A DNA stretch of 64,000 nucleotides from Streptomyces sp. YIM 121038 (GTDB lineage: Bacteria; Actinomycetota; Actinomycetes; Streptomycetales; Streptomycetaceae), in assembly GCF_006088715.1 (NCBI RefSeq), contig NZ_CP030771.1, forward strand, positions 2,542,001 to 2,606,000. Reading direction: 5' to 3'. Numbering within the stretch: position 1 is the first letter of the stretch; every line of letters starts with the position of its first letter. The notes beneath the pieces were generated by a model that saw only the letters and a program-made list of their open reading frames with translations, ran no database searches and had not been told where the DNA came from. This document shows, in pieces, positions 1-8,305 of this stretch. Made by a program: the position numbers and the translations under genes.

Positions 1-50
1 ACACCCCGGCCCATGCGCCTCTTTGAACCGGTTCACCCCGCTCGACACGC

Positions 51-78
51 TTGGCTGACGATTGAACGTTCTTAGGTG
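51..78 (+). promoter_or_regulatory. Possible housekeeping promoter of the lysozyme gene
   Basis: A -35-like TTGGCT at 51-56 and a -10-like TAGGTG at 73-78 are separated by 16 bp, about 55 bp before the lysozyme start. The fit to the HrdB consensus is only fair. Other pairings in this AT-richer stretch are possible. Confidence 0.3.
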
Positions 79-133
79 AATCTTCCAGTAGCCTCTGGGT
101 GATTTGTCACACACGTCGCCATCTGGGGGAAGA

Positions 134-871
134 ATGGCCCGTGCTCACACACCGTCCCGCCGTCGCGCACACGCTCTCGCCGCATCCGTCGCGGCCCTGG
201 CGATCGGCGGGACAGTGCTCACCGAAGTGCCGGCGTCGGCGGCGGGCGAGCCGCGGGGACACGACGTGTCCTCGCACCAGAAGAACGTCGACTGGCCGGG
301 GGCGAAGGCCAAGGGCGCGCGCTTCGTCTATGTGAAGGCCACCGAGTCCCACACCTACCGCAATCCCTACTTCCGTCAGCAGTACGACGGCTCCCGCGCG
401 GCCGGGCTCCTGCGCGGCGCGTACCACTTCGCCCTGCCGAACCGGTCGTCCGGCGCGACGCAGGCGGCGTACTTCCTGCGCAACGGCGGGCAGTGGACGG
501 CCGACGGCTGGACGCTGCCGCCCGCCCTCGACATCGAGCACAATCCCTACGGGGACCGGAAGTGCTACGGCCTGAGCAAGGCCCGCATGGTCGCCTGGAT
601 CAAGGCCTTCAGCGACGAGGTCAGGCGCCGCTCCGGCCGCACGCCCGTGATCTACACGACCACGAAGTGGTGGAACGACTGCACCGGCGCGAGCCGCGCC
701 TTCGGCGGGCACCCGCTGTGGCTCGCCCGCTGGTCGGCCGCGCCCGAGCCGCTGCCGAGCGGCTGGTCGTCCTGGACCTTCTGGCAGTACGCCGACCGCG
801 GCCCGCTGCCGGGTGACCAGAATCTCTTCGGCGGGTCGACGGCACAGCTCAAGCGGTTCGCGCGGGGCTGA
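134..871 (+). CDS. Secreted GH25 lysozyme (muramidase)
   Basis: A 245-residue secreted glycoside hydrolase family 25 protein, expected to cut the MurNAc-GlcNAc bond of peptidoglycan outside the cell. An Arg-rich n-region and hydrophobic core form a signal peptide ending near VPASAA (residues 32-37). The mature part opens with the family hallmark GHDVSSHQ (Asp44). The catalytic D-x-E lies at Asp133/Glu135 in ALDIEHNP, and the C-terminal WTFWQY matches the end of the barrel. The ATG at 134 is preferred over one at 104 because GGGGGAAG lies just upstream of it. It is monocistronic. A 7-bp GC hairpin follows at 911-927. Confidence 0.92.
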   Translation: MARAHTPSRRRAHALAASVAALAIGGTVLTEVPASAAGEPRGHDVSSHQKNVDWPGAKAKGARFVYVKATESHTYRNPYFRQQYDGSRAAGLLRGAYHFALPNRSSGATQAAYFLRNGGQWTADGWTLPPALDIEHNPYGDRKCYGLSKARMVAWIKAFSDEVRRRSGRTPVIYTTTKWWNDCTGASRAFGGHPLWLARWSAAPEPLPSGWSSWTFWQYADRGPLPGDQNLFGGSTAQLKRFARG

Positions 872-910
872 GCACGCCCCCTCCGGAAGCCCCTCGGACG
901 GCCTAATTCC

Positions 911-927
911 GGGCCCGCGCCGGGCCC
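911..927. terminator. Short GC hairpin after the lysozyme gene
   Basis: Perfect 7-bp stem GGGCCCG/CGGGCCC with a 3-nt loop, 40 bp after the lysozyme stop. No T-tract follows, so it is only a candidate terminator. Confidence 0.4.
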
Positions 928-1016
928 TCGCCGCTCCTCCGGCGCGCCTGCCGGTGTATGCCGGAAGGACGTGGCGCGGCAGCTTCCCCGGGAGGGTCAC
1001 CACCAGGCCCTGTCCA

Positions 1017-1049
1017 GTTCACTTTCCGTTCACTCAGGTTGCCTACGGT
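1017..1049 (+). promoter_or_regulatory. Candidate PHO box (PhoP site) upstream of the phosphate transporter
   Basis: GTTCACT occurs at 1017-1023 and again at 1028-1034, a perfect 11-nt direct-repeat spacing. A weaker GTTGCCT follows at 1038-1044. This is the layout of Streptomyces PhoP direct-repeat units, whose consensus is close to GTTCACC. A -10-like TACGGT (1044-1049) follows, so the repeats sit at the -35 position, where PhoP normally activates. The transporter starts at 1086. Confidence 0.65.
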
Positions 1050-1085
1050 CCACGAGCCACTGACGTCCAACAGAAGCCTGGGTAA

Positions 1086-2351
1086 ATGGAAAACATCACG
1101 CTTCTCCTCGGGATCGTGATCGTCACCGCTCTCGTGTTCGATTTCACGAACGGTTTCCACGACACAGCCAACGCGATGGCCACGACCATCTCGACAGGCG
1201 CTCTCAAGCCCAAGACGGCGGTGGCCATGTCCGCCGTGCTGAATCTCGTCGGAGCGTTCCTCTCCGTCGAAGTCGCCAAGACCATCTCCGGCGGCATCAT
1301 CAATGAGGACGGCCTCAAGACAGAGGTCATATTCGCCGCCCTCGTGGGCGCGATCCTCTGGAACCTGCTGACCTGGCTCCTGGGGCTGCCGTCCAGCTCC
1401 TCGCACGCCCTGTTCGGCGGTCTGATCGGCGCCGCCGTGATGTCCATGGGCTGGTCGTCGGTGAACGGCGGCACGGTCGTCACCAAGGTGCTGCTCCCCG
1501 CGATCGCCGCCCCGCTCGTGGCCGGCATCGCCGCCTCGCTCGCCACCCGGCTCACGTACCGGATCAGCAGCAGGACGGACGAGAAGGCGACGTCGAAGGG
1601 CTACCGCGCCGGGCAGATCGCCTCGGCGGGCCTCGTCTCGCTCGCCCACGGCACGAACGACGCGCAGAAGACCATGGGCATCATCACCCTCGCCCTGATC
1701 ACCGGCGGCGTCCTGAACCCCGGCGCGAACCCCCCGATGTGGGTCATCGTCTCCGCGGGCATCGCCATCGCGCTCGGCACCTACCTCGGCGGCTGGCGGA
1801 TCATCCGCACCATGGGCAAGGGCCTCACCGAGCTGGCCCCGCCGCAGGGCTTCGCCGCGCAGACCTCCGCCGCGACCGCGATCCTCGCCTCCTCGCACAT
1901 CGGCTTCTCCCTCTCCACCACCCAGGTGTGCTCCGGCGCCGTGATGGGCGCGGGCCTCGGCCGCAAGGGCGGCGTGGTCCGCTGGTCCACCGCCACCCGG
2001 ATGTTCGTGGCGTGGGGCCTGACGCTGCCCGCCGCGGGCCTGGTCGGCGCGGGCGCCGAGCTGCTCACCAAGCAGGGCGACTGGGGCGTCGCGGCCACGG
2101 CCGCGCTGCTCATCGGCGGCTCCGCCGTCATCTGGTCCCTCTCGCGCCGCGAGCCGGTCGACCACACCAACGTCACGGCCGACGAGATCGGCGGCTCCGC
2201 CCGGGACACCGAGCCCGCGGGTGTCGTGACCACCGCGATCGCCGCGGTCACGCCGCCCCCGGCCGGCCCGCTCACCGCGGCCGCCGTGGCCGTCGAGCCG
2301 TCCGAGAACACCGCGCCCGTGGCGGACCCCGCCCGGCCCGCCACGGTCTAA
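1086..2351 (+). CDS. pitH: PiT-family inorganic phosphate transporter
   Basis: A 421-residue polytopic membrane protein of the PiT (PHO4) family, which imports phosphate driven by an ion gradient. The two internally duplicated signatures are present: DFTNGFHDTANAMAT near the N-terminus and SLAHGTNDAQKTMGI near the middle, each followed by hydrophobic helices. The last 70 residues are a polar Ala/Pro-rich cytoplasmic tail. A PHO-box-like repeat lies 40-70 bp upstream, which fits induction by phosphate starvation. S. coelicolor has PitH1 and PitH2. The neighbourhood suggests the PitH2 type, but that rests on remembered synteny. A small membrane protein gene follows 12 bp downstream. Confidence 0.93.
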   Translation: MENITLLLGIVIVTALVFDFTNGFHDTANAMATTISTGALKPKTAVAMSAVLNLVGAFLSVEVAKTISGGIINEDGLKTEVIFAALVGAILWNLLTWLLGLPSSSSHALFGGLIGAAVMSMGWSSVNGGTVVTKVLLPAIAAPLVAGIAASLATRLTYRISSRTDEKATSKGYRAGQIASAGLVSLAHGTNDAQKTMGIITLALITGGVLNPGANPPMWVIVSAGIAIALGTYLGGWRIIRTMGKGLTELAPPQGFAAQTSAATAILASSHIGFSLSTTQVCSGAVMGAGLGRKGGVVRWSTATRMFVAWGLTLPAAGLVGAGAELLTKQGDWGVAATAALLIGGSAVIWSLSRREPVDHTNVTADEIGGSARDTEPAGVVTTAIAAVTPPPAGPLTAAAVAVEPSENTAPVADPARPATV

Positions 2352-2363
2352 GGAAGCAGCAGC

Positions 2364-2591
2364 ATGAAGATCGACTGGGCAGCTCTCGGCTCCGTCTTCG
2401 GGGTCAGCCTCGTGGTGACCGTCGCCCTCGTGGGCCTGTTCACGCTCGGCATCGTCGGCCTCTCCAAGCAGGAGCAGGCACGCACGGCCGGGGGCGGCGG
2501 CGCCGCGCTCGCCCCGCGCGTGGGCGCGTACGCCTGCTTCGCGCTGTGCGCGGCCGCGGTGGCGTACGGGATCTATCTGATCGTCGCCTGA
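2364..2591 (+). CDS. Small two-helix membrane protein downstream of the phosphate transporter
   Basis: A 75-residue protein starting 12 bp after the transporter stop, with GGAAG upstream of its ATG. Residues about 8-32 form one hydrophobic helix. A short polar Gly-rich loop containing KQEQAR follows, and residues about 51-74 form a second helix. No known domain is recognised. The tight spacing and shared terminator (2613-2656) indicate co-transcription with the transporter, so an accessory role is possible but unproven. Confidence 0.8.
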   Translation: MKIDWAALGSVFGVSLVVTVALVGLFTLGIVGLSKQEQARTAGGGGAALAPRVGAYACFALCAAAVAYGIYLIVA

Positions 2592-2612
2592 CGGCGGTCC
2601 GCGCGACGACGA

Positions 2613-2656
2613 CGAGGGGGCGGCGCCCGGTGAGCTCACCGGGCGCCGCCCCCTCG
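2613..2656. terminator. 44-bp perfect palindrome, strong terminator
   Basis: The sequence reads the same on both strands for 44 bp: 22 bp each side of the centre at GAG|CTC, with arms such as CGAGGGGGCGG. It lies 22 bp after the small membrane protein gene and just before the cobalamin riboswitch, so it can isolate the pit operon from the cob operon. Confidence 0.8.
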
Positions 2657-2704
2657 CTCCGTCCGTTCCGTCTGTTCCGTCGCAGGTCAACCGCGAGTTG
2701 ACGG

Positions 2705-2850
2705 GCGCTGAGCGGCATGGTGGACTGCCGGGGCCAACTACGGCGGCAGCAGAGGAAGTCCGGTGCGAATCCGGCGCGGTCCCGCCACTGTCACCGGCCG
2801 GGCGCCGACCGCGCCCTCCCGGAAGCCAGGAACTCTCGCCGTCTGTCACG
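2705..2850 (+). ncRNA. Cobalamin (B12) riboswitch
   Basis: The conserved core is readable: GGAAGTCCGGTGCGAATCC (2754-2772), then GCGGTCCCGCCACTGT (2776-2791), then the B12-box AGCCAGGA near 2824-2831. These match the adenosylcobalamin aptamer order. It lies in the leader of cobD, whose start is about 140 nt further on. Binding of adenosylcobalamin is expected to reduce expression of the downstream cob genes. The exact ends of the aptamer and the expression platform cannot be fixed by eye. Confidence 0.92.
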
Positions 2851-2991
2851 TCGAACCAGGGCGCGGACACCCTGAGTGAGGACACATCGCCATGCGCGGC
2901 CGACCGCCGTTCCCTGCCAGGGCTCCCTTCGGGTCGAGCGTTCCCCTGGGCGTTCCGTTCGGCGCTCGGCGCGAGACGGCGGGCTGAACCG

Positions 2992-3951
2992 ATGCGTGCT
3001 GCCGATCGCGACTTCGCGTACGGCGCCGCCGCCGGACTCCTCGGTGACCTGCTGCTCGGCGACCCCCGCCGAGGGCATCCGGTCGCCGCGTTCGGGCGGG
3101 CGGCCGGAGCCGTCGAACGCGTCCTGTGGCGCGACCACCGGGGCTCGGGCGTACTGCACACCGTCGTGTGCGCCGGGGGCGCCGTCGCCGTGGGAGCCCT
3201 CGCCTCGCGCGCCGCGCGCCGCTCGCGCGCCGCGTCCGTCGGTCTGACGGCCGCCGCGACCTGGGCCGTCGTCGGGGGCACCTCGCTCGGCCGGGAGGCG
3301 CGGGCCATCGGCGGCGCGCTGGCCGCCGGGGACGTGGACGTCGCCCGGGAGCGCCTTCCCCATCTGTGCGGCCGTGACCCCGAGGCCCTGGACGCCGACG
3401 GAATCGCGCGGGCCGTCGTGGAGTCCGTCGCCGAGAACACCTCCGACGCCGTCGTGGGCGCCCTCGTGTGGGGCGCCGTGGCGGGCGTGCCGGGGCTCGT
3501 CGGGTTCCGGGCCGTCAACACGCTGGACGCGATGGTCGGGCACCGCTCGGCCAGGTACCTGCGGTACGGCTGGGCCTCCGCGCGGCTCGACGACGTCGCG
3601 GGGTGGCCGGGGGCCCGGCTCACCGGGCTGCTCGCCGTCGCCGCCGGGGGCGCGCCCCGGCGGGCCCTGCGCGCCTGGCGGAGTGACGCGCGCCTGCATC
3701 CGAGCCCCAACGCCGGGGTGGTCGAGGCCTCCTTCGCGGGGGCCCTGGGGGTGCGGCTCGGGGGAACGCTGTCGTATGCGGGGCGCGTCGAGGAGCGGCC
3801 CGTGCTGAACGAGGAGGGGCGGAGCGTGGTCGTGGACGACATCGAGCGGGCCGTGCGGCTGTCACGGCGGGTGAGCTGGCTCGCGCTCGGCGTGTCCGTC
3901 GGCACGCACCTGGTGCGGGCACGGGGAAGGAAGAAGGGGTGGGCCCTGTGA
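2992..3951 (+). CDS. cobD: Adenosylcobinamide-phosphate synthase (CobD/CbiB)
   Basis: A 319-residue integral membrane protein of the CobD/CbiB family, which attaches the aminopropanol side chain to adenosylcobyric acid. Family features include [20 protein letters not shown] near the N-terminus, [14 protein letters not shown] in the middle and [18 protein letters not shown], followed by a conserved [22 protein letters not shown] stretch. The ATG at 2992 is chosen over in-frame codons back to 2698 because those would lie inside the riboswitch. It is the first gene after the B12 riboswitch, and its stop overlaps the next start as GTGA. Confidence 0.94.
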   Translation: MRAADRDFAYGAAAGLLGDLLLGDPRRGHPVAAFGRAAGAVERVLWRDHRGSGVLHTVVCAGGAVAVGALASRAARRSRAASVGLTAAATWAVVGGTSLGREARAIGGALAAGDVDVARERLPHLCGRDPEALDADGIARAVVESVAENTSDAVVGALVWGAVAGVPGLVGFRAVNTLDAMVGHRSARYLRYGWASARLDDVAGWPGARLTGLLAVAAGGAPRRALRAWRSDARLHPSPNAGVVEASFAGALGVRLGGTLSYAGRVEERPVLNEEGRSVVVDDIERAVRLSRRVSWLALGVSVGTHLVRARGRKKGWAL

Positions 3952-5507
3952 GCGGCGGGCTGCTCGTCGCCGGTACGACCTCCGACGCGGGGAAGAGCGT
4001 CGTCACCGCGGGGATCTGCCGGTGGCTCTCCCGCAAGGGGGTCTCCGTCGCGCCGTTCAAGGCGCAGAACATGTCGCTGAACTCCTTCGTGACCCGCGAG
4101 GGCGCCGAGATCGGGCGGGCGCAGGCCATGCAGGCGCAGGCCGCCCGGGTCGAGCCCTCGGTCCTGATGAACCCGGTGCTGCTCAAGCCGGGCGGCGAGA
4201 AGTCGAGCCAGGTCGTCCTCATGGGCAAGCCGGTGGGCGAGATGAGCGCGCGCGGCTACCACGAATACAGGGGCGGCGCGGAGCGCTCCGAACAAGGGTG
4301 GCGGCGGGAGACGGGCGGGCGGCAGCAGGCGCTGCTCGACACCGTCGTGGGATGCCTGGAGGAGTTGCGGGGCACGTATGACGCCGTGATCTGTGAGGGG
4401 GCGGGCAGTCCCGCCGAGATCAATCTGCGCCGCACCGACATCGTGAACATGGGGATCGCGCGGGCCGCCCGCTTCCCCGTGGTCGTCGTCGGCGACATCG
4501 ACCGCGGGGGCGTCTTCGCCTCCTTCTTCGGGACCGTCGCGCTGCTCGGCCCCGCCGACCAGGAGCTGGTGGCGGGCTTCCTCGTCAACAAGTTCCGCGG
4601 TGACGTGTCGCTGCTCGAACCGGGCCTCGACATGCTGCGCGGGCTCACCGGGCGGGACACCTTCGGCGTGCTGCCGTTCCGGCACGGGCTCGGGATCGAC
4701 GAGGAGGACGGGCTGCGGGTGTCGCTGCGCGGCGCCGTCCGGGAGTCCGCCGTCGCGCCGCCGCTCGGCGAGGACGTGCTGCGCGTCGCCGTGTGCGCCG
4801 TGCCGCTGATGTCGAACTTCACCGACGTGGACGCGCTCGCCGCCGAACCCGGCGTCGTGGTGCGGTTCGTGGACCGGGCCGAGGAGCTCGCCGACGCCGA
4901 CCTCGTCGTCGTCCCGGGAACGCGCGGCACCGTGCAGGCCCTGGCGTGGCTGCGCGAGCGCGGGCTCGCGGACGCGCTCGCGCGCCGGGCCGCCGAGGGG
5001 CGGCCCGTGCTCGGCATCTGCGGCGGCTTCCAGGTGCTCGGCGAGCGCATCGAGGACGACGTGGAGTCCCGCGCGGGGTCCGTGGACGGGCTCGGACTGC
5101 TGCCCGTGCGCGTGCGGTTCGCGCGCGAGAAGACCCTGGCGCGGCCCGTCGGTCAGGCCCTCGGCGAGCCCGTCGAGGGGTACGAGATCCACCACGGCGT
5201 CGCCGAGGTCCTCGGGGGCGAGCCCTTCTTGGACGGGTGTCGCGTCGGCGAGGTGTGGGGCACGCACTGGCACGGGTCCCTGGAGAGCGACGCGTTCCGG
5301 CGGCGCTTCCTCACCGAGGTGGCCCGCGCGGCCGGGCGCCGCTTCGTGCCCGCGCCGGACACGAGTTTCGGTGCCCTGCGCGAGGAGCAGCTGGATCTGC
5401 TGGGCGACCTGATCGAGGAGAGCGCGGACACGGACGCGTTGTTGGAACTGATCGAGAACGGGGCGCCGGAGAACTTGCCGTTCGTGCCACCGGGGGCGCC
5501 CGCATGA
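3948..5507 (+). CDS. cobQ: Cobyric acid synthase (CobQ)
   Basis: A 519-residue glutamine-dependent amidotransferase that amidates four carboxylates of adenosylcobyrinic acid a,c-diamide. The N-terminal ATP-binding domain begins [20 protein letters not shown], followed by [10 protein letters not shown]. The C-terminal GATase domain has the nucleophile Cys358 in [10 protein letters not shown] and the His pair GTHWHGS (440/442). The GTG at 3948 is chosen because it overlaps the cobD stop (GTGA) and follows AAGGAAGAAGGGG; a GTG at 3939 is in frame too. In related genomes cobN is often next, but here a short non-coding stretch follows. Confidence 0.95.
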   Translation: MSGGLLVAGTTSDAGKSVVTAGICRWLSRKGVSVAPFKAQNMSLNSFVTREGAEIGRAQAMQAQAARVEPSVLMNPVLLKPGGEKSSQVVLMGKPVGEMSARGYHEYRGGAERSEQGWRRETGGRQQALLDTVVGCLEELRGTYDAVICEGAGSPAEINLRRTDIVNMGIARAARFPVVVVGDIDRGGVFASFFGTVALLGPADQELVAGFLVNKFRGDVSLLEPGLDMLRGLTGRDTFGVLPFRHGLGIDEEDGLRVSLRGAVRESAVAPPLGEDVLRVAVCAVPLMSNFTDVDALAAEPGVVVRFVDRAEELADADLVVVPGTRGTVQALAWLRERGLADALARRAAEGRPVLGICGGFQVLGERIEDDVESRAGSVDGLGLLPVRVRFAREKTLARPVGQALGEPVEGYEIHHGVAEVLGGEPFLDGCRVGEVWGTHWHGSLESDAFRRRFLTEVARAAGRRFVPAPDTSFGALREEQLDLLGDLIEESADTDALLELIENGAPENLPFVPPGAPA

Positions 5508-5523
5508 CGATCCGGCCCCGTAC

Positions 5524-5613
5524 CGAACGAGCCCCGCATGCGCGGGGAGCACAGCAGCAGTTCGACGAGGTGATCGTGCAGGAGTGGACCATCCCCGCAG
5601 CAGTGGGGAACAC
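5524..5613 (-). CRISPR. Two-repeat type I-E-like CRISPR remnant between cobQ and the chelatase gene
   Basis: Read on the minus strand, 5613-5585 begins GTGTTCCCC and ends GCGGGGATGGTCCA, close to actinobacterial I-E repeats. The second unit, 5552-5524, begins GTGCTCCCCGCGCATGCGGGG, with a degenerate 3' end. Each is 29 nt and they share about 20 of 29 positions. The gap (5553-5584) is exactly 32 nt, the canonical I-E spacer length. The more intact repeat is upstream on the minus strand and the decayed one is terminal, as in true arrays. No cas gene is in the window. Two repeats are too few for certainty; chance hairpins are the alternative. Confidence 0.5.
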
Positions 5614-5687
5614 TCGCTCATGCTGTGCGCCACGCCTCCTTCGCTGCACGACTACCGGCATGAATCGCACGAAGGAGTGATCCGCGT

Positions 5688-7697
5688 ATGAGCACCCCCT
5701 ACCCGTTCACCGCTGTCGTCGGCCAGGACGATCTGAGGCTCGCCCTCCTACTCAACGCCGTATCGCCCCAGGTAGGCGGCGTCCTTGTCCGTGGCGAGAA
5801 GGGCACGGCGAAGAGCACGGCCGTCAGAGCCCTATCGGCTCTGCTGCCCGAGGTCAGCATCGTGGCCGACTGCCGCTTCTCCTGCGATCCCGTCGCGCCC
5901 GACCCCGCGTGCCCGGACGGGCCGCACGAGCCCGGGACCGGTGCCGCGCGGGCCGCGCGCATGGTGGAGCTGCCCGTCGGTGCGTCCGAGGACCGGCTCG
6001 TCGGGTCCCTCGATATCGAGCGAGCCCTCGCGGAAGGCGTCAAGGCCTTCGAACCCGGGCTGCTGGCCTCGGCGAACCGCGGCATCTTGTACGTGGATGA
6101 GGTCAATCTGCTGCACGACCATCTGATCGACCTCTTGCTCGACGCCGCCGCCATGGGCGCCTCGTACGTGGAGCGCGAGGGCGTCTCCGTGCGGCACGCC
6201 GCCCGGTTCCTGCTCGTCGGGACCATGAACCCCGAAGAGGGCGAGCTGCGGCCGCAGTTGCTCGACCGGTTCGGGCTCACCGTGGAGGTCGCCGCGTCCC
6301 GCGAGCCCGACCAGCGCGTGGAGGTAGTGAAGCGGCGGCTGGCGTACGACGACGACCCGGAGGGGTTCGCGGGGCGCTGGGCCGAGGACGAGGCGGCGGT
6401 GCGGGCGCGCATCGTGGCCGCGCGGGCGCTGCTTCCGAGGGTGCGGCTCGGCGACGGCGTGCTGCGGCAGATCGCGGCGACCTGCGCGGCGTTCGAGGTC
6501 GACGGCATGCGCGCGGACATCGTGATGGCCCGCACGGCGACGGCGCTGGCCGCCTGGGCGGGGCGCGAGGACGTGCTCGCCGAGGACGTGCGGCAGGCCG
6601 CGCTGCTCGCGCTGCCGCACCGGCGGCGGCGCAACCCGTTCGACGCGCCCGGCCTCGACGAGGACAAGCTCGACGAGACCCTGGACGAGTTCGGCGACGA
6701 CCACGACGGCGGTGACGACGACCCGGGCCCCGACGGCGGTGGTGGCGGTGGCGTGCCGCCGCAGGACCAGGGGCCCGACGCGCCCGCCGACGGCGGCGCG
6801 CCCGCTCCGGGCGAGGCCTCCGACGGCGGGCAGCCGCAGGGCACGGGCGCCGCGGAGCAGCAGCCGGTGCGGGCGGCCGAGCCGTTCCGCACGAAGGTCC
6901 TGAGCGTGCCCGGCCTCGGGGACGGCGCGGCCGGGCGGCGCTCGCGGGCGCGCACCGAGCACGGCAGGACGACCGGGTCGCGGCGGCCCCGCGGGACCCT
7001 GACGAAGCTGCACCTGGCGGCGACCGTGCAGGCCGCGGCGCCGCACCAGCGGGCGCGCGGCCGGGCCGGGCGCGGCCTCGTCGTGCGCAGGGACGACCTC
7101 AGGCAGGCCACCCGCGAGGGGCGCGAGGGCAACCTCGTGCTGTTCGTCGTGGACGCCTCCGGGTCGATGGCGGCGCGCAAGCGGATGGGCGCCGTGAAGG
7201 GCGCCGTGCTCTCGCTGCTGCTCGACGCCTACCAGCGGCGGGACAAGGTGGGCCTGGTGACGTTCCGGGGCTCGGCCGCCGATGTGGCGCTGCCGCCCAC
7301 GTCGTCCGTGGACGCCGCCGCCGCGCGTCTGGAGTCCCTGCCCACGGGCGGGCGTACGCCGCTCGCGACCGGGCTGCTCAAGGCCCACGAGGTGCTGCGG
7401 ATCGAGCGGCTGCGGGATCCGGCGCGGCGCCCCCTCGTCGTGGTCGTCACGGACGGGCGGGCCACCGGAGGGCCCGAACCCGTGGCGCTCGCCGGGCGGG
7501 CCGCCCGGCTCTTCGCGGCCGAGGGGGTCGCGTCGGTGGTCGTGGACTGCGAGGCGGGTCCGGTGCGCCTGGGGCTCGCCGGGCAGCTCGCCGGTGAACT
7601 GGGCGGCACGGCCGTCACGTTGGACGAACTGCGGGCGGACAGCATCGCCGGTCTCGTACGGAACGTGCGGGCGGGTAACGAGAGGAAGGTCGCGTAA
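5688..7697 (+). CDS. Cobalto-/magnesium-chelatase ChlI-ChlD type fused subunit
   Basis: A 669-residue AAA+ plus von Willebrand A protein. Walker A is GEKGTAKST (36-44) and Walker B is in GILYVDEVNLL. A Pro/Asp/Gly-rich linker spans about 325-420 (DDHDGGDDDPGPDGG). The C-terminal VWA domain has MIDAS DASGS near 488-492. In actinobacteria such fusions power the CobN cobaltochelatase that inserts cobalt in aerobic B12 synthesis. The GAAGGAG ribosome site is 9 nt upstream. Its CobN partner is not in this window. The stop and the cobO start share TAATG, so translation is coupled. Confidence 0.88.
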   Translation: MSTPYPFTAVVGQDDLRLALLLNAVSPQVGGVLVRGEKGTAKSTAVRALSALLPEVSIVADCRFSCDPVAPDPACPDGPHEPGTGAARAARMVELPVGASEDRLVGSLDIERALAEGVKAFEPGLLASANRGILYVDEVNLLHDHLIDLLLDAAAMGASYVEREGVSVRHAARFLLVGTMNPEEGELRPQLLDRFGLTVEVAASREPDQRVEVVKRRLAYDDDPEGFAGRWAEDEAAVRARIVAARALLPRVRLGDGVLRQIAATCAAFEVDGMRADIVMARTATALAAWAGREDVLAEDVRQAALLALPHRRRRNPFDAPGLDEDKLDETLDEFGDDHDGGDDDPGPDGGGGGGVPPQDQGPDAPADGGAPAPGEASDGGQPQGTGAAEQQPVRAAEPFRTKVLSVPGLGDGAAGRRSRARTEHGRTTGSRRPRGTLTKLHLAATVQAAAPHQRARGRAGRGLVVRRDDLRQATREGREGNLVLFVVDASGSMAARKRMGAVKGAVLSLLLDAYQRRDKVGLVTFRGSAADVALPPTSSVDAAAARLESLPTGGRTPLATGLLKAHEVLRIERLRDPARRPLVVVVTDGRATGGPEPVALAGRAARLFAAEGVASVVVDCEAGPVRLGLAGQLAGELGGTAVTLDELRADSIAGLVRNVRAGNERKVA

Positions 7698-8305
7698 TGC
7701 CGAAGGGGCAGCCGAACGTGGTGCCGGAGGACGGCCTGACGACGCGTCAGCGCCGGAACCGGCCGTTGGTGATGGTGCACACGGGCGTCGGCAAGGGGAA
7801 GTCCACGGCCGCGTTCGGGATGGCGCTGCGCGCCTGGAACCAGGGCTGGCCGGTGGGGGTGTTCCAGTTCGTCAAGTCGGCGAAGTGGAAGGTCGGCGAG
7901 GAGAACGCGCTGAAGGTCCTCGGGGCCAGCGGCGAGGGCGGGCGCGTCGACTGGCACAAGATGGGCGAGGGCTGGTCGTGGATCCAGCGGGAGCCCGCCG
8001 CGGGCGAGCCGAGCCACGAGGAGAAGGCGCGCGAGGGCTGGGAGCAGGTCAAGCGGGACCTGGCGGCCGAGACGTACAAGTTCTACGTCCTCGACGAGTT
8101 CGCGTACCTGTTGCACTGGGGGTGGGTGGACGTGGACGAGGTCGTGGCGGTCCTGCGCGACCGGCCCGGCACCCAGCACGTGGTGATCACGGGGCGCAAC
8201 GCCCCGGAGAAGCTGGTCGGGTACGCCGACCTCGTCACCGACATGTCCAAGGTCAAGCACCCGATGGACGCCGGTCAGAAGGGCCAGCGGGGCATCGAGT
8301 GGTAG
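7697..8305 (+). CDS. cobO: Cob(I)yrinic acid a,c-diamide adenosyltransferase (CobO/BtuR family)
   Basis: A 202-residue corrinoid adenosyltransferase that attaches the 5'-deoxyadenosyl group to the corrinoid cobalt. The P-loop GVGKGKST lies at residues 30-37, followed by FQFVKSAKW and the conserved VLDEFAYLLHWGW and TGRNAPEKL segments. Length is normal for CobO (about 200). It overlaps the chelatase stop by 1 nt and the cobB start by 7 nt, so the three genes are one transcription unit. Confidence 0.95.
   Translation: MPKGQPNVVPEDGLTTRQRRNRPLVMVHTGVGKGKSTAAFGMALRAWNQGWPVGVFQFVKSAKWKVGEENALKVLGASGEGGRVDWHKMGEGWSWIQREPAAGEPSHEEKAREGWEQVKRDLAAETYKFYVLDEFAYLLHWGWVDVDEVVAVLRDRPGTQHVVITGRNAPEKLVGYADLVTDMSKVKHPMDAGQKGQRGIEW

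Noticed and set aside
903..5633. Very long open frame on the minus strand opposite the phosphate and cob genes
   Set aside because: Open frames antisense to GC-rich genes are common because of third-position G/C bias. It crosses the riboswitch and several well-supported genes and shows no domain.
5642..5674. Possible third CRISPR repeat downstream of the two-repeat remnant
   Set aside because: Only short pieces (GCATG, CGCAC) align, with shifted spacing, and the segment overlaps the ribosome site of the chelatase gene.
5504..5680. 58-codon open frame starting ATGA at the cobQ stop
   Set aside because: It runs through the CRISPR-like repeats, has no recognisable similarity, and its composition follows the repeats. 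It might be the remnant of a former start of another gene, but that cannot be shown.
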